Source of the DNA: Spongiicolonus versatilis
GTDB taxonomy: Bacteria; Pseudomonadota; Gammaproteobacteria; Arenicellales; Spongiicolonaceae
Assembly (NCBI GenBank): GCA_028286165.1
Contig: JAPYMU010000213.1
Coordinates: 1-7,525, forward strand
DNA length: 7,525 nucleotides
Direction: 5' to 3'
Shown: one piece after another, positions 1 through 6,057 of the stretch
Position numbering within the stretch: position 1 is the first letter of the stretch
Layout: each line of letters begins with the position of its first letter
Made by a program: the position numbers and the translations under genes
The notes under the pieces: model-generated
Told to the model about the DNA's origin: nothing
What the model saw: only the letters and a program-made list of their open reading frames with translations
The model's database searches: none

Positions 1-470
1 TGCTGAACCCGTGGAGCGACCCCTACGGCAGCGGCTACCAACTGGTGCAGGCCTTCATCGCCTTCGGCCGCGGCGAGTTGTTCGGCGTCGGCCTCGGCGC
101 CGGGATTCAGAAACTGTTCTACCTGCCGCACGCCACCAACGATTTTCTGCTGGCGGTGGTGGGCGAGGAGTTGGGGCTGGCCGGCACGTTGACGGTGATG
201 GCGCTGTTCGCCGTCCTGCTGTGGCGCGGCTTCACCATCGCCGCCCGCGCCCGCGACAGTGGGTGGTTTTTCGAGTCGCTGCTGGCCGCCGGGATGACGC
301 TGCTGCTGGCGCTGCAAGCGGTGATTAACATCGGCGTCAACCTCGGCCTGCTGCCGACCAAGGGCCTCACCCTGCCGCTGATGAGTTACGGCGGCAGCAG
401 CCTGGTGGTGTGCTGCATGGCGGCGGGAATTATTCTGGCGGTGGACCGCAAAACCCGGGGGCGCGCATGA
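1..470 (+). CDS. ftsW: FtsW, septal peptidoglycan polymerase (lipid II glycosyltransferase), 3' part only
   Basis: This is the C-terminal 155 residues of an SEDS-family integral membrane protein; the gene begins before the window and the reading frame is already open at base 3. FtsW polymerises lipid II into glycan strands at the septum together with the transpeptidase FtsI. The first visible residues, NPWSDPYGSGYQLVQ, followed by AFGRGELFGVGLG and QKLFYLP, are the large periplasmic loop typical of FtsW. Three hydrophobic segments follow at about residues 47-74, 90-111 and 131-147 of the visible part. Between the last two lies the family signature GLLPTKGLTLPLMSYGGSS. It ends in a short basic cytoplasmic tail (DRKTRGRA), with no long extension. 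The stop overlaps the murG start in an ATGA, so translation of the two is probably coupled. RodA is the main alternative; the loop sequence and position next to murG in a division cluster favour FtsW. Confidence 0.96.
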   Translation, partial: LNPWSDPYGSGYQLVQAFIAFGRGELFGVGLGAGIQKLFYLPHATNDFLLAVVGEELGLAGTLTVMALFAVLLWRGFTIAARARDSGWFFESLLAAGMTLLLALQAVINIGVNLGLLPTKGLTLPLMSYGGSSLVVCCMAAGIILAVDRKTRGRA

Positions 471-1594
471 GCACGGTGTTAATTATGGCCGGCGGCACCG
501 GCGGCCACGTGTTCCCGGCATTGGCGGTGGCGCGCGAGTTGCGGCGGCGCGGGGCGGCGGTGGTGTGGCTTGGCCGGCGCGGCGGGCTTGAGGCGCGGGT
601 CGCACGGGACGCGGACATCGCGCTGGAGACGGTGAACGTCAGCGGCCTGCGCGGGCGCGGCTTGGGCGGGGCGCTGCTTGCATTGCTAAAACTGCCGGTG
701 GCGGTGGTGAAGGCGCTGTGGGTGGCGCGCCGCCGCCGGCCGGATGTGTTCCTCGGCATGGGCGGTTTTGTCTCGGTGCCGGGCGCGGCGGCGGCGTTCC
801 TGCTGCGCCGGCCGCTGGTGGTGCACGAGGCCAACGCCGTGGCCGGCCTGGCCAACCGCGCCCTTGCCCGCATCGCCGCGCGCGCGCTCAGCGCCTATCC
901 CGGTGCGCTGCCGGGCGCGGCGGCGGTCGGCAATCCGGTGCGCGGCGATATCGCCAAAATCCCCGCCCCCGAACAGCGCCTTGCCGGCCGCCGCCGCGCC
1001 TTGCGCGTCCTGGTACTCGGCGGCAGCCAGGGGGCGGCGGTGTTCAACCGCGTGATGCCGGCGGCGCTGGCCCAATTGCGCGAGATGGAGCAGGGCGATG
1101 GCGCGGCGGCCAGCGTCACCGTGCGCCACCAGTGCGGCGCCGGCAATGCGGAAACCGTCACCGCCGCTTACCGCAAGGCCGGCGGTGCCGGCGTGCAGGT
1201 GGTGGACTTCATTGAAGACATGGCCGCCGCCTACGCCTGGTGCGACATCGCCGTGTGCCGCGCCGGGGCCATGACCCTGAGCGAGTTGGCCGCGGCCGGG
1301 GTTGGCGCGGTGCTGGTGCCGTTTCCGTTTGCCGCCGGCCGCCACCAGGACGCCAACGCCGCCGTCACCGCCCGGGCCGGCGCGGCGATTCGCCTGCCGC
1401 AGGAGCAACTGAAACCGCCGCGCATGGCCTCGCTGCTGCGCGGTTTTCTGGGCGCGGCCGGGCGTGAAAAGATTCTGCGCATGGCGGCCTGCGCGCGCGC
1501 CCTGGCCGCCACCGATGCCGCCGCGCGGGTGGCCGGTGTGTGCCTCGGCCTGGCCGGCAACCGCCGCCACCATGGGGGAGCGGCGCATGCGTGA
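467..1594 (+). CDS. murG: MurG, UDP-GlcNAc:lipid I N-acetylglucosaminyltransferase
   Basis: This 375-residue GT28-family glycosyltransferase transfers GlcNAc from UDP-GlcNAc to lipid I, making lipid II on the cytoplasmic face of the inner membrane. The N-terminal domain has the first glycine-rich loop AGGTGGHVFPALAVA at residues 8-22, SGLRGRG at 59-65, and GMGGFVSVPG at 97-106. GNPVR (155-159) precedes the C-terminal donor domain, which has the second G loop GGSQGA (185-190), DFIEDMAAAYAWCD (247-260), CRAGAMTLSELAAAG (264-278) with the uridine and ribose contacts, and HQDANA (293-298). Length is normal for the family (E. coli about 355). The ATG at 467 sits in an ATGA overlap with ftsW, with GGGGG at 457-461 as a modest ribosome binding site; an upstream in-frame ATG at 410 would lie deep inside ftsW and add unrelated residues. 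One oddity is HEAN at 120-123 where the family normally has HEQN. The last 15 or so residues are Gly/Ala/His/Arg-rich and look unconserved. Confidence 0.97.
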   Translation: MSTVLIMAGGTGGHVFPALAVARELRRRGAAVVWLGRRGGLEARVARDADIALETVNVSGLRGRGLGGALLALLKLPVAVVKALWVARRRRPDVFLGMGGFVSVPGAAAAFLLRRPLVVHEANAVAGLANRALARIAARALSAYPGALPGAAAVGNPVRGDIAKIPAPEQRLAGRRRALRVLVLGGSQGAAVFNRVMPAALAQLREMEQGDGAAASVTVRHQCGAGNAETVTAAYRKAGGAGVQVVDFIEDMAAAYAWCDIAVCRAGAMTLSELAAAGVGAVLVPFPFAAGRHQDANAAVTARAGAAIRLPQEQLKPPRMASLLRGFLGAAGREKILRMAACARALAATDAAARVAGVCLGLAGNRRHHGGAAHA

Positions 1595-2975
1595 GTGGGT
1601 TCGCCATGTGCATTTTGTCGGCATCGGCGGCGCCGGCATGAGCGGCATCGCCCAGGTGCTGCGCAAACTGGACTACCGCGTCAGCGGCTCCGACCTCAAG
1701 GACAGCGCCGTGCTGCAACTGCTGCGCGGGCAGGGCGCGGAAATTTTCATCGGCCACGACCCGGCGCACATTGCCGGCAGCGACGTGGTGGTGGTGTCGG
1801 GCGCGGTGCCGGAGCACAACCCCGAAGTGCGCGCCGCGCGCGAGGCGCGGGTGACGGTGATTCCGCGCGCCGAAATGTTGGGCGAGTTGATGCGCTTCCG
1901 GCGCGGCATTGCGGTCGCCGGCACCCACGGCAAAACCACCGCCACCAGCCTCATCGCCGGCGTCCTGGCCGGCGGCGGACTGGACCCGACCTACATCGTC
2001 GGCGGCATGCTGAGCACCATGGACGGCAGCGGCCGGCTTGGCGAGGGCGAATACCTGGTCGCCGAGGCGGACGAGAGCGATGCGTCGTTTTTGCACCTGC
2101 AGCCGCTGCTGGCGGTGGTGACCAACATTGACGACGACCACCTCGGCGCCTACGGCGGCGCGCGCGACGGTTTGCGCCAGGCTTTTCTGGAATTTTTGCA
2201 CAATGTCCCGTTTTACGGCCTCGCCGTCCTGTGTTTGGATGACGCCGGCGTGCGCGAAATTTTGCCGCGTGTTCACAAGCCGGTGCTCACCTACGGCTTG
2301 GACAGCGGCGCCGATGTCCGCGCCGTTGGCATCCGCCCCGCCGGTTTGCGCACGCACTTCACCGCGCAGTTTGCCGGCGGCGCGCAGGCGAAGGTGAACC
2401 TCGCGCTGCCCGGCCGCCACAACGTGCAGAACGCCCTGGCCGCGCTGTGCGTCGGCCGCCAGTTGGGGGTCGCGGTTGATGCAATGCAGGACGCGCTCGC
2501 CAACTTCCCCGGCATCAAGCGGCGGTTTCAGGTGCACCGCGGGGTGCGCTGCCCGGGCGGCGCTTTTGTGCTGGTGGACGACTACGCCCACCACCCGCGC
2601 GAGTTGGCGGCCACCATGGCCGCCGCCGCCGCCGCCTGGCCGGGCCGGCGGCGGGTGGCGGTGTTTCAGCCGCACCGCCACAGCCGCACCCGCGATTTGC
2701 TGGATGATTTTGTGCAAGTGTTAGGCGCCTGGGAGCCGCTGGTACTGACCGAGGTGTACGCGGCCGGCGAGAAGCCGCTGGCCGGCGGTGACGGCCGCGC
2801 ATTGTGCCGGGGAATTCGCGCCGCCGGGCGCGGCAATCCGGTTTTTGTGCCGCGCATCGGCGACCTGCCGGAGGCCCTCGGCGGCATCGTCCGCGACGGC
2901 GACGTGGTGCTGCTCATGGGCGCCGGCGACATCGGCGGCGCGGCCGCGGAAATCGCCGGGAGCGGGCTGGCATGA
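1587..2975 (+). CDS. murC: MurC, UDP-N-acetylmuramate--L-alanine ligase
   Basis: This 462-residue cytoplasmic Mur ligase adds L-Ala to UDP-MurNAc using ATP, the first amino acid of the stem peptide. Domain 1 (about 1-105) opens with VHFVGIGGAGMSGIAQVL, the UDP-binding Rossmann glycine motif, and SGSDL at 33-37. Domain 2 has the P-loop AGTHGKTTATSLI at 111-123, AEADESDASFLHLQP at 159-173 and TNIDDDHL at 179-186, followed by PGRHNVQNALAA at 275-286. Domain 3 carries FPGIKRRFQ (307-315), VDDYAHHPREL (330-340), FQPHRHSRTRDLLDDF (360-375) and MGAGDIGG (444-451). MurC rather than MurD/E/F is fixed by the EADESD...FLHLQP and QPHRxxRTRDL stretches. The ATG at 1587 is chosen because GGGGGAG at 1574-1580 is well spaced before it; an in-frame ATG at 1572 would add only five residues. 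It overlaps murG by 8 bases and murB by 4. E. coli MurC is about 30 residues longer, partly at the N-terminus. Confidence 0.97.
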   Translation: MREWVRHVHFVGIGGAGMSGIAQVLRKLDYRVSGSDLKDSAVLQLLRGQGAEIFIGHDPAHIAGSDVVVVSGAVPEHNPEVRAAREARVTVIPRAEMLGELMRFRRGIAVAGTHGKTTATSLIAGVLAGGGLDPTYIVGGMLSTMDGSGRLGEGEYLVAEADESDASFLHLQPLLAVVTNIDDDHLGAYGGARDGLRQAFLEFLHNVPFYGLAVLCLDDAGVREILPRVHKPVLTYGLDSGADVRAVGIRPAGLRTHFTAQFAGGAQAKVNLALPGRHNVQNALAALCVGRQLGVAVDAMQDALANFPGIKRRFQVHRGVRCPGGAFVLVDDYAHHPRELAATMAAAAAAWPGRRRVAVFQPHRHSRTRDLLDDFVQVLGAWEPLVLTEVYAAGEKPLAGGDGRALCRGIRAAGRGNPVFVPRIGDLPEALGGIVRDGDVVLLMGAGDIGGAAAEIAGSGLA

Positions 2976-3904
2976 GCGGCCGGGCCAAAGACTGGCGCGC
3001 GGCGGTGATGGGCGCCGGCGGCGAGGTGCGGCTTGACGAGTCCATGGCGCGCCACACCACGTGGCGGGTGGGCGGCGCGGTGGATTTGTTTTACGCCCCG
3101 GCCAGTTGCGCCGCGCTGGCGGATTTTCTGGCGCGGCTGGACCCGGCGGTGCCGGTGCTGTGGAGCGGCCTCGGCAGCAACCTGCTGGTACGCGACGGCG
3201 GCCTGCGCGGCGTGGTGGTCAGTTTGCACAAGGGCCTCACCAAAGTGGCGCGCGACGGTGCCGACGGCGTGTGCGCCGAGGCCGGCGCGCCGTGCAACCG
3301 GGTGGCGCGCCGCGCCGCCGCTTTCGGTTTGCGCGGCGCCGAGTTTTTGTGCGGCATTCCGGGCACCGTGGGCGGCGCCCTGGCCATGAACGCCGGCGCC
3401 TTCGGCGGTGAAACCTGGAACCTGGTAAGCGCGGTGCGCACCATGGACCGCGGCGGCGGCATTCGCCGCCGGGATGCCGCCGAGTTTGAGGCCGGCTACC
3501 GTGAACTGCGCGGCCCGGCCGGCCCGGCCGCGGATGGCGGCGAGTGGTTTATCGGCGCCAGGCTGCGCCTGCGGCGCGGCGACGGCGGCGAGAGCACCGC
3601 CCAGATGGCGGAAATTTTAGCCCGGCGCAACGCCACCCAGCCGGCGCAATCGGCCAGCGCCGGCTCGGTGTTCCGCAACCCGGCCGGCGATTTCGCCGCG
3701 CGTTTAATTGACAGCGCCGGGCTTAAAGGCCGCGCGGTGGGCGGCGCCGCGGTTTCGTCGCGGCACGCCAACTTCATCGTCAACACCGGCGCCGCCACCG
3801 CGGCCGATGTGGAGTCGCTGATGAACCAGGTGCGCGCGGCGGTGTTTGCGGCGCACGGCGTCCAGTTGGCGCCGGAAGTGCGCATTGTCGGGGAGGCGCG
3901 GTGA
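2972..3904 (+). CDS. murB: MurB, UDP-N-acetylenolpyruvoylglucosamine reductase (short, type II form)
   Basis: This 310-residue FAD enzyme reduces UDP-GlcNAc-enolpyruvate with NADPH to UDP-MurNAc, the substrate of the MurC encoded just upstream. The N-terminal FAD domain shows HTTWRVGGAVDLFYAP (28-43), GLGSNLLVRDGGLRGVV (66-82) and GIPGTVGGALAMNAGAFGGE (128-147). The C-terminal part has GYR at 175-177 (the family Tyr-Arg), RRNATQPAQ (218-226), AGSVFRNP (230-237) with Ser232 as the likely proton donor, and LAPEVRIVGE (299-308) with Glu302 as the likely partner acid. The length and absence of the extra C-terminal region of the E. coli enzyme (about 340 residues) point to type II. The residues after the Tyr-Arg pair (ELRGP) differ from the usual DS(x)F. 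The start is the ATG at 2972, in an ATGA overlap with murC, with GGGAG at 2958-2962 before it. In E. coli murB lies outside this cluster; placement after murC occurs in several other gammaproteobacteria. Confidence 0.96.
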   Translation: MSGRAKDWRAAVMGAGGEVRLDESMARHTTWRVGGAVDLFYAPASCAALADFLARLDPAVPVLWSGLGSNLLVRDGGLRGVVVSLHKGLTKVARDGADGVCAEAGAPCNRVARRAAAFGLRGAEFLCGIPGTVGGALAMNAGAFGGETWNLVSAVRTMDRGGGIRRRDAAEFEAGYRELRGPAGPAADGGEWFIGARLRLRRGDGGESTAQMAEILARRNATQPAQSASAGSVFRNPAGDFAARLIDSAGLKGRAVGGAAVSSRHANFIVNTGAATAADVESLMNQVRAAVFAAHGVQLAPEVRIVGEAR

Positions 3905-4776
3905 TGCGGCGCGGCCATCGCATGCAAAACCGGCGCGGCGCGGTGCGGGTGGAGCCGCGCTTTGGCGCGCCGCCCGGGGCGGTTGCGAAAGTGGACCTGC
4001 CGCCGGGGAAAATGCAGCCGCGGGCCTGGTTTGCGCTGACCGCGGCCACCGTTCTGCTCATGGCGGCCCTGGGAATGGTGGCGGTGGATTACCTGGCGCG
4101 TGACGGCGCGTTCCCAATCGTGCACCTGGCGGTGGAAATGGAGGCGCGCCACGCCACCCGCGCCGAGGTGCTGGCGGCGGCGCGGCCGGCGGTGCAGGGG
4201 AATTATTTTGCCGTGGACCTGGACGCGGTGGCGGCGGCGGTGGCGGCGCTGCCCATGGTGCGCGCGGTGGAGGTGCGCCGCCGCTGGCCGGATTCATTGC
4301 ACCTGCGGGTGGCGGAGCACCGGCCGCTGGCGCGCTGGGGCGGCGGCGGAATCGTAAACGCCGACGGCACGTTGGTGAAGTTTGCGGCCCGCGCGGCGCC
4401 GGCCGCTCTGCCGCTGCTGGGCGCGCCGGAGCATGCGCTGGCGGAAGCGGCGCAACGGCTGCGCCAGTGGCAGCAGCGGCTGCAAGGCCGCGGTTTGCGG
4501 CTGGAAAAATTGACGGTGACGCCGCGCCTGTCGTGGTCGGCGGTGGTGCGCGCCGGCGGCGCGGACGCGGGCGGGGCGGTGCAACTGCTGTTCGGCCGCG
4601 AGCAGGTGGAGCGGCGGCTTGCGCGCTTTATCGGCGGTTATGAAAACGGTTTGCGCGCCGTGTTCCACCGGGTGCGGCGGGTGGACCTGCGCTACCCCGA
4701 CGGTTTCGCCGTGCAGTGGACCGCCGGCGGTGAAGGTGAACGTGAACTGCGCATTCCCGCGCCCGCCAGCGACTGA
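3904..4776 (+). CDS. ftsQ: FtsQ, bitopic division protein of the FtsQLB complex
   Basis: FtsQ bridges the early Z-ring proteins and the late septal synthesis enzymes and recruits FtsL/FtsB. The 290-residue product has a basic cytoplasmic N-terminus (1-40), one membrane segment at about 41-61 and a large periplasmic part. The POTRA domain runs from about 71 to 142, with HATRAEVL (83-90), LPMVRAVEVRRRWPDSLHLRVAEHRPLARW (116-145) and VNADG just after. The beta domain carries LTVTPRLSW, RRLARFIGGY and VRRVDLRYPDGFAVQW, all close to the E. coli protein's corresponding stretches. No signal peptide cleavage is expected; the segment acts as an anchor. The ATG at 3904 shares its A with the murB stop (TGATG) and has GGGGAGG at 3890-3896 at a 7-base distance. 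A GTG at 3901 would add one residue but is only 4 bases from that site. ddlB, which often precedes ftsQ, is not here. The gene is rich in GGC/GCG codons, like its neighbours. Confidence 0.95.
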   Translation: MRRGHRMQNRRGAVRVEPRFGAPPGAVAKVDLPPGKMQPRAWFALTAATVLLMAALGMVAVDYLARDGAFPIVHLAVEMEARHATRAEVLAAARPAVQGNYFAVDLDAVAAAVAALPMVRAVEVRRRWPDSLHLRVAEHRPLARWGGGGIVNADGTLVKFAARAAPAALPLLGAPEHALAEAAQRLRQWQQRLQGRGLRLEKLTVTPRLSWSAVVRAGGADAGGAVQLLFGREQVERRLARFIGGYENGLRAVFHRVRRVDLRYPDGFAVQWTAGGEGERELRIPAPASD

Positions 4777-4784
4777 GGTGCTCC

Positions 4785-6020
4785 ATGGCAAAAAGTGACA
4801 ACAATCTGGTGGTCGGTCTGGACATCGGCACCTCCAAAGTGCTGGTCATCGTCGCCGAGGTTTCGCCGGACGGCGACATTGAAATCATCGGCGTCGGCCA
4901 CCACCCGGCGCGCGGCATGCGCAAGGGCGTGGTGGCCAACATCGAGTCCACCGTGCGCTCCATTGAAAGCGCGGTGGAGGAGGCCGAGTTAATGGCCGGC
5001 TGCGACATCTACTCGGTGTACGCCGGCATCGCCGGGGCCCACATCAGCAGTTTCAACTCGCATGGCGTGGTCGCCATCCGCGAGCGCGACGCCGGCGTCG
5101 GCGACAGCGACATTGACCGCGTCATTGATGCGGCCAAAGCCATCGCCATTCCCAGCGACCAGCGCATCCTCCATGTGCTGCCGCAGCAATTCATCATTGA
5201 CGGCCAGGACGGCATCCGCGCGCCGGTGGGCATGTGCGGCGTGCGGCTGGAGGCCAAGGTGCACATCGTCACCGGCGCGCTCAGCGCGGCGCAGAACATC
5301 ACCAAGTGCATCCAGCGCTGCGGGCTGGAGGTGGAGGGTTTAATTCTCGAGCAACTGGCGAGCAGCCAGGCGGTGCTCAGCGAGGACGAGCGCGCCCTCG
5401 GCGTGTGCTTGGTGGACATCGGCGGCGGCACCACCGACATCGCCGTGTTTGTGGACGGCGCCATCCGCCACACCGCGGTCATCCCCATCGCCGGCGACCA
5501 GGTCACCAACGACATCGCCGTCGCCCTGCGCACGCCCCGGCTGAGCGCCGAGGAAATCAAGCACAACTACGGCTGCGCCCTGGTCCAACTGGCCGGCGGC
5601 GGCGGCGCCATTGAAACGCCCGGCGTCGGCGACCGTCCGCCGCGCAAACTGGCGCGCCAGACCCTGGCCGAGGTCATTGAGCCGCGCGTGCATGAATTAT
5701 TCAACCTGGTGCGCTCCGAGTTAAATCACAGCGGCTTCGAAAAATCCATCGGCAGCGGCGTGGTGCTCACCGGCGGCTCGTCGCGTATGGAAGGCATGGC
5801 CGAACTGGCCGAGGAGGTGTTTCACCTGCCGGTGCGGCTCGGCGTGCCCAGTTACCCCGGCGCGCTGCAGGGCGTGGTCAGCAGCCCGCTCCACGCCACC
5901 GGCGTCGGCCTCATCCTGTTCGGCCACGGCAACCGCCAGAACATCCGCAGCGGCCGCAAAAACGGCCGCGGCGCAAACGCGCTGGACCGCATGAAAGGCT
6001 GGTTCCGCGGCGACTTCTAA
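4785..6020 (+). CDS. ftsA: FtsA, actin-like membrane anchor of the Z ring
   Basis: FtsA is a cytoplasmic ATP-binding actin homologue that tethers FtsZ filaments to the membrane and signals to the later division proteins. The 411-residue product has the first phosphate motif VVGLDIGTSKV (9-19), KGVVANIEST (47-56), and the FtsA-specific 1C domain at roughly 80-165, including YAGIAGAHISS (79-89) and GMCGVRLEAKVHIVTG (149-164). The second phosphate motif VDIGGGTTDIAVF is at 210-222, RPPRKLARQTLAEVIEPR at 284-301, and the adenosine motif VVLTGGSSRMEGM at 326-338. The C-terminus ALDRMKGWFRGDF (399-411) fits the amphipathic membrane-targeting helix, after a Gly/Arg/Asn-rich linker (about 380-398). 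Length is close to E. coli FtsA (420). The start is ATG 4785, 8 bases after the ftsQ stop; GAGG at 4775-4778, overlapping that stop, serves as ribosome binding site. All hallmark motifs look intact. Confidence 0.98.
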   Translation: MAKSDNNLVVGLDIGTSKVLVIVAEVSPDGDIEIIGVGHHPARGMRKGVVANIESTVRSIESAVEEAELMAGCDIYSVYAGIAGAHISSFNSHGVVAIRERDAGVGDSDIDRVIDAAKAIAIPSDQRILHVLPQQFIIDGQDGIRAPVGMCGVRLEAKVHIVTGALSAAQNITKCIQRCGLEVEGLILEQLASSQAVLSEDERALGVCLVDIGGGTTDIAVFVDGAIRHTAVIPIAGDQVTNDIAVALRTPRLSAEEIKHNYGCALVQLAGGGGAIETPGVGDRPPRKLARQTLAEVIEPRVHELFNLVRSELNHSGFEKSIGSGVVLTGGSSRMEGMAELAEEVFHLPVRLGVPSYPGALQGVVSSPLHATGVGLILFGHGNRQNIRSGRKNGRGANALDRMKGWFRGDF

Positions 6021-6024
6021 CCAT

Positions 6025-6039
6025 CCACCACCACCACCA
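6025..6039 (+). repeat. (CCA)5 tract in the ftsA-ftsZ leader
   Basis: Five perfect CCA triplets fill most of the 37-base gap between ftsA and ftsZ. The leader is almost free of G until the ribosome binding site, so it should be unpaired in the message, in contrast to the GC-rich surroundings. Whether the tract has a role (ribosome landing, S1 binding) or is a simple slippage repeat cannot be decided from sequence alone. Confidence 0.8.
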
Positions 6040-6042
6040 ACC

Positions 6043-6050
6043 GAGGAGGT
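6043..6050 (+). promoter_or_regulatory. Strong Shine-Dalgarno site of ftsZ
   Basis: GAGGAGGT is a near-complete anti-16S match, 7 bases before the ATG at 6058. It is the best ribosome binding site in the window; the other genes have GGGAG, GAGG or similar. It fixes the ftsZ start over the in-frame ATG at 6070 and fits the known need for much more FtsZ than FtsA. Confidence 0.9.
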
Positions 6051-6057
6051 CAACACC

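Noticed and set aside
410..466. Upstream start for murG at 410
   Set aside because: It would add 19 residues unlike any MurG N-terminus and overlap the conserved end of ftsW by 61 bases; the ATGA start at 467 gives the standard N-terminus.
1365..2717. A 450-codon open frame on the minus strand across murG and murC
   Set aside because: Same reason: the composition reflects the complement of GC-rich codons, and it has no convincing ribosome site or family motifs.
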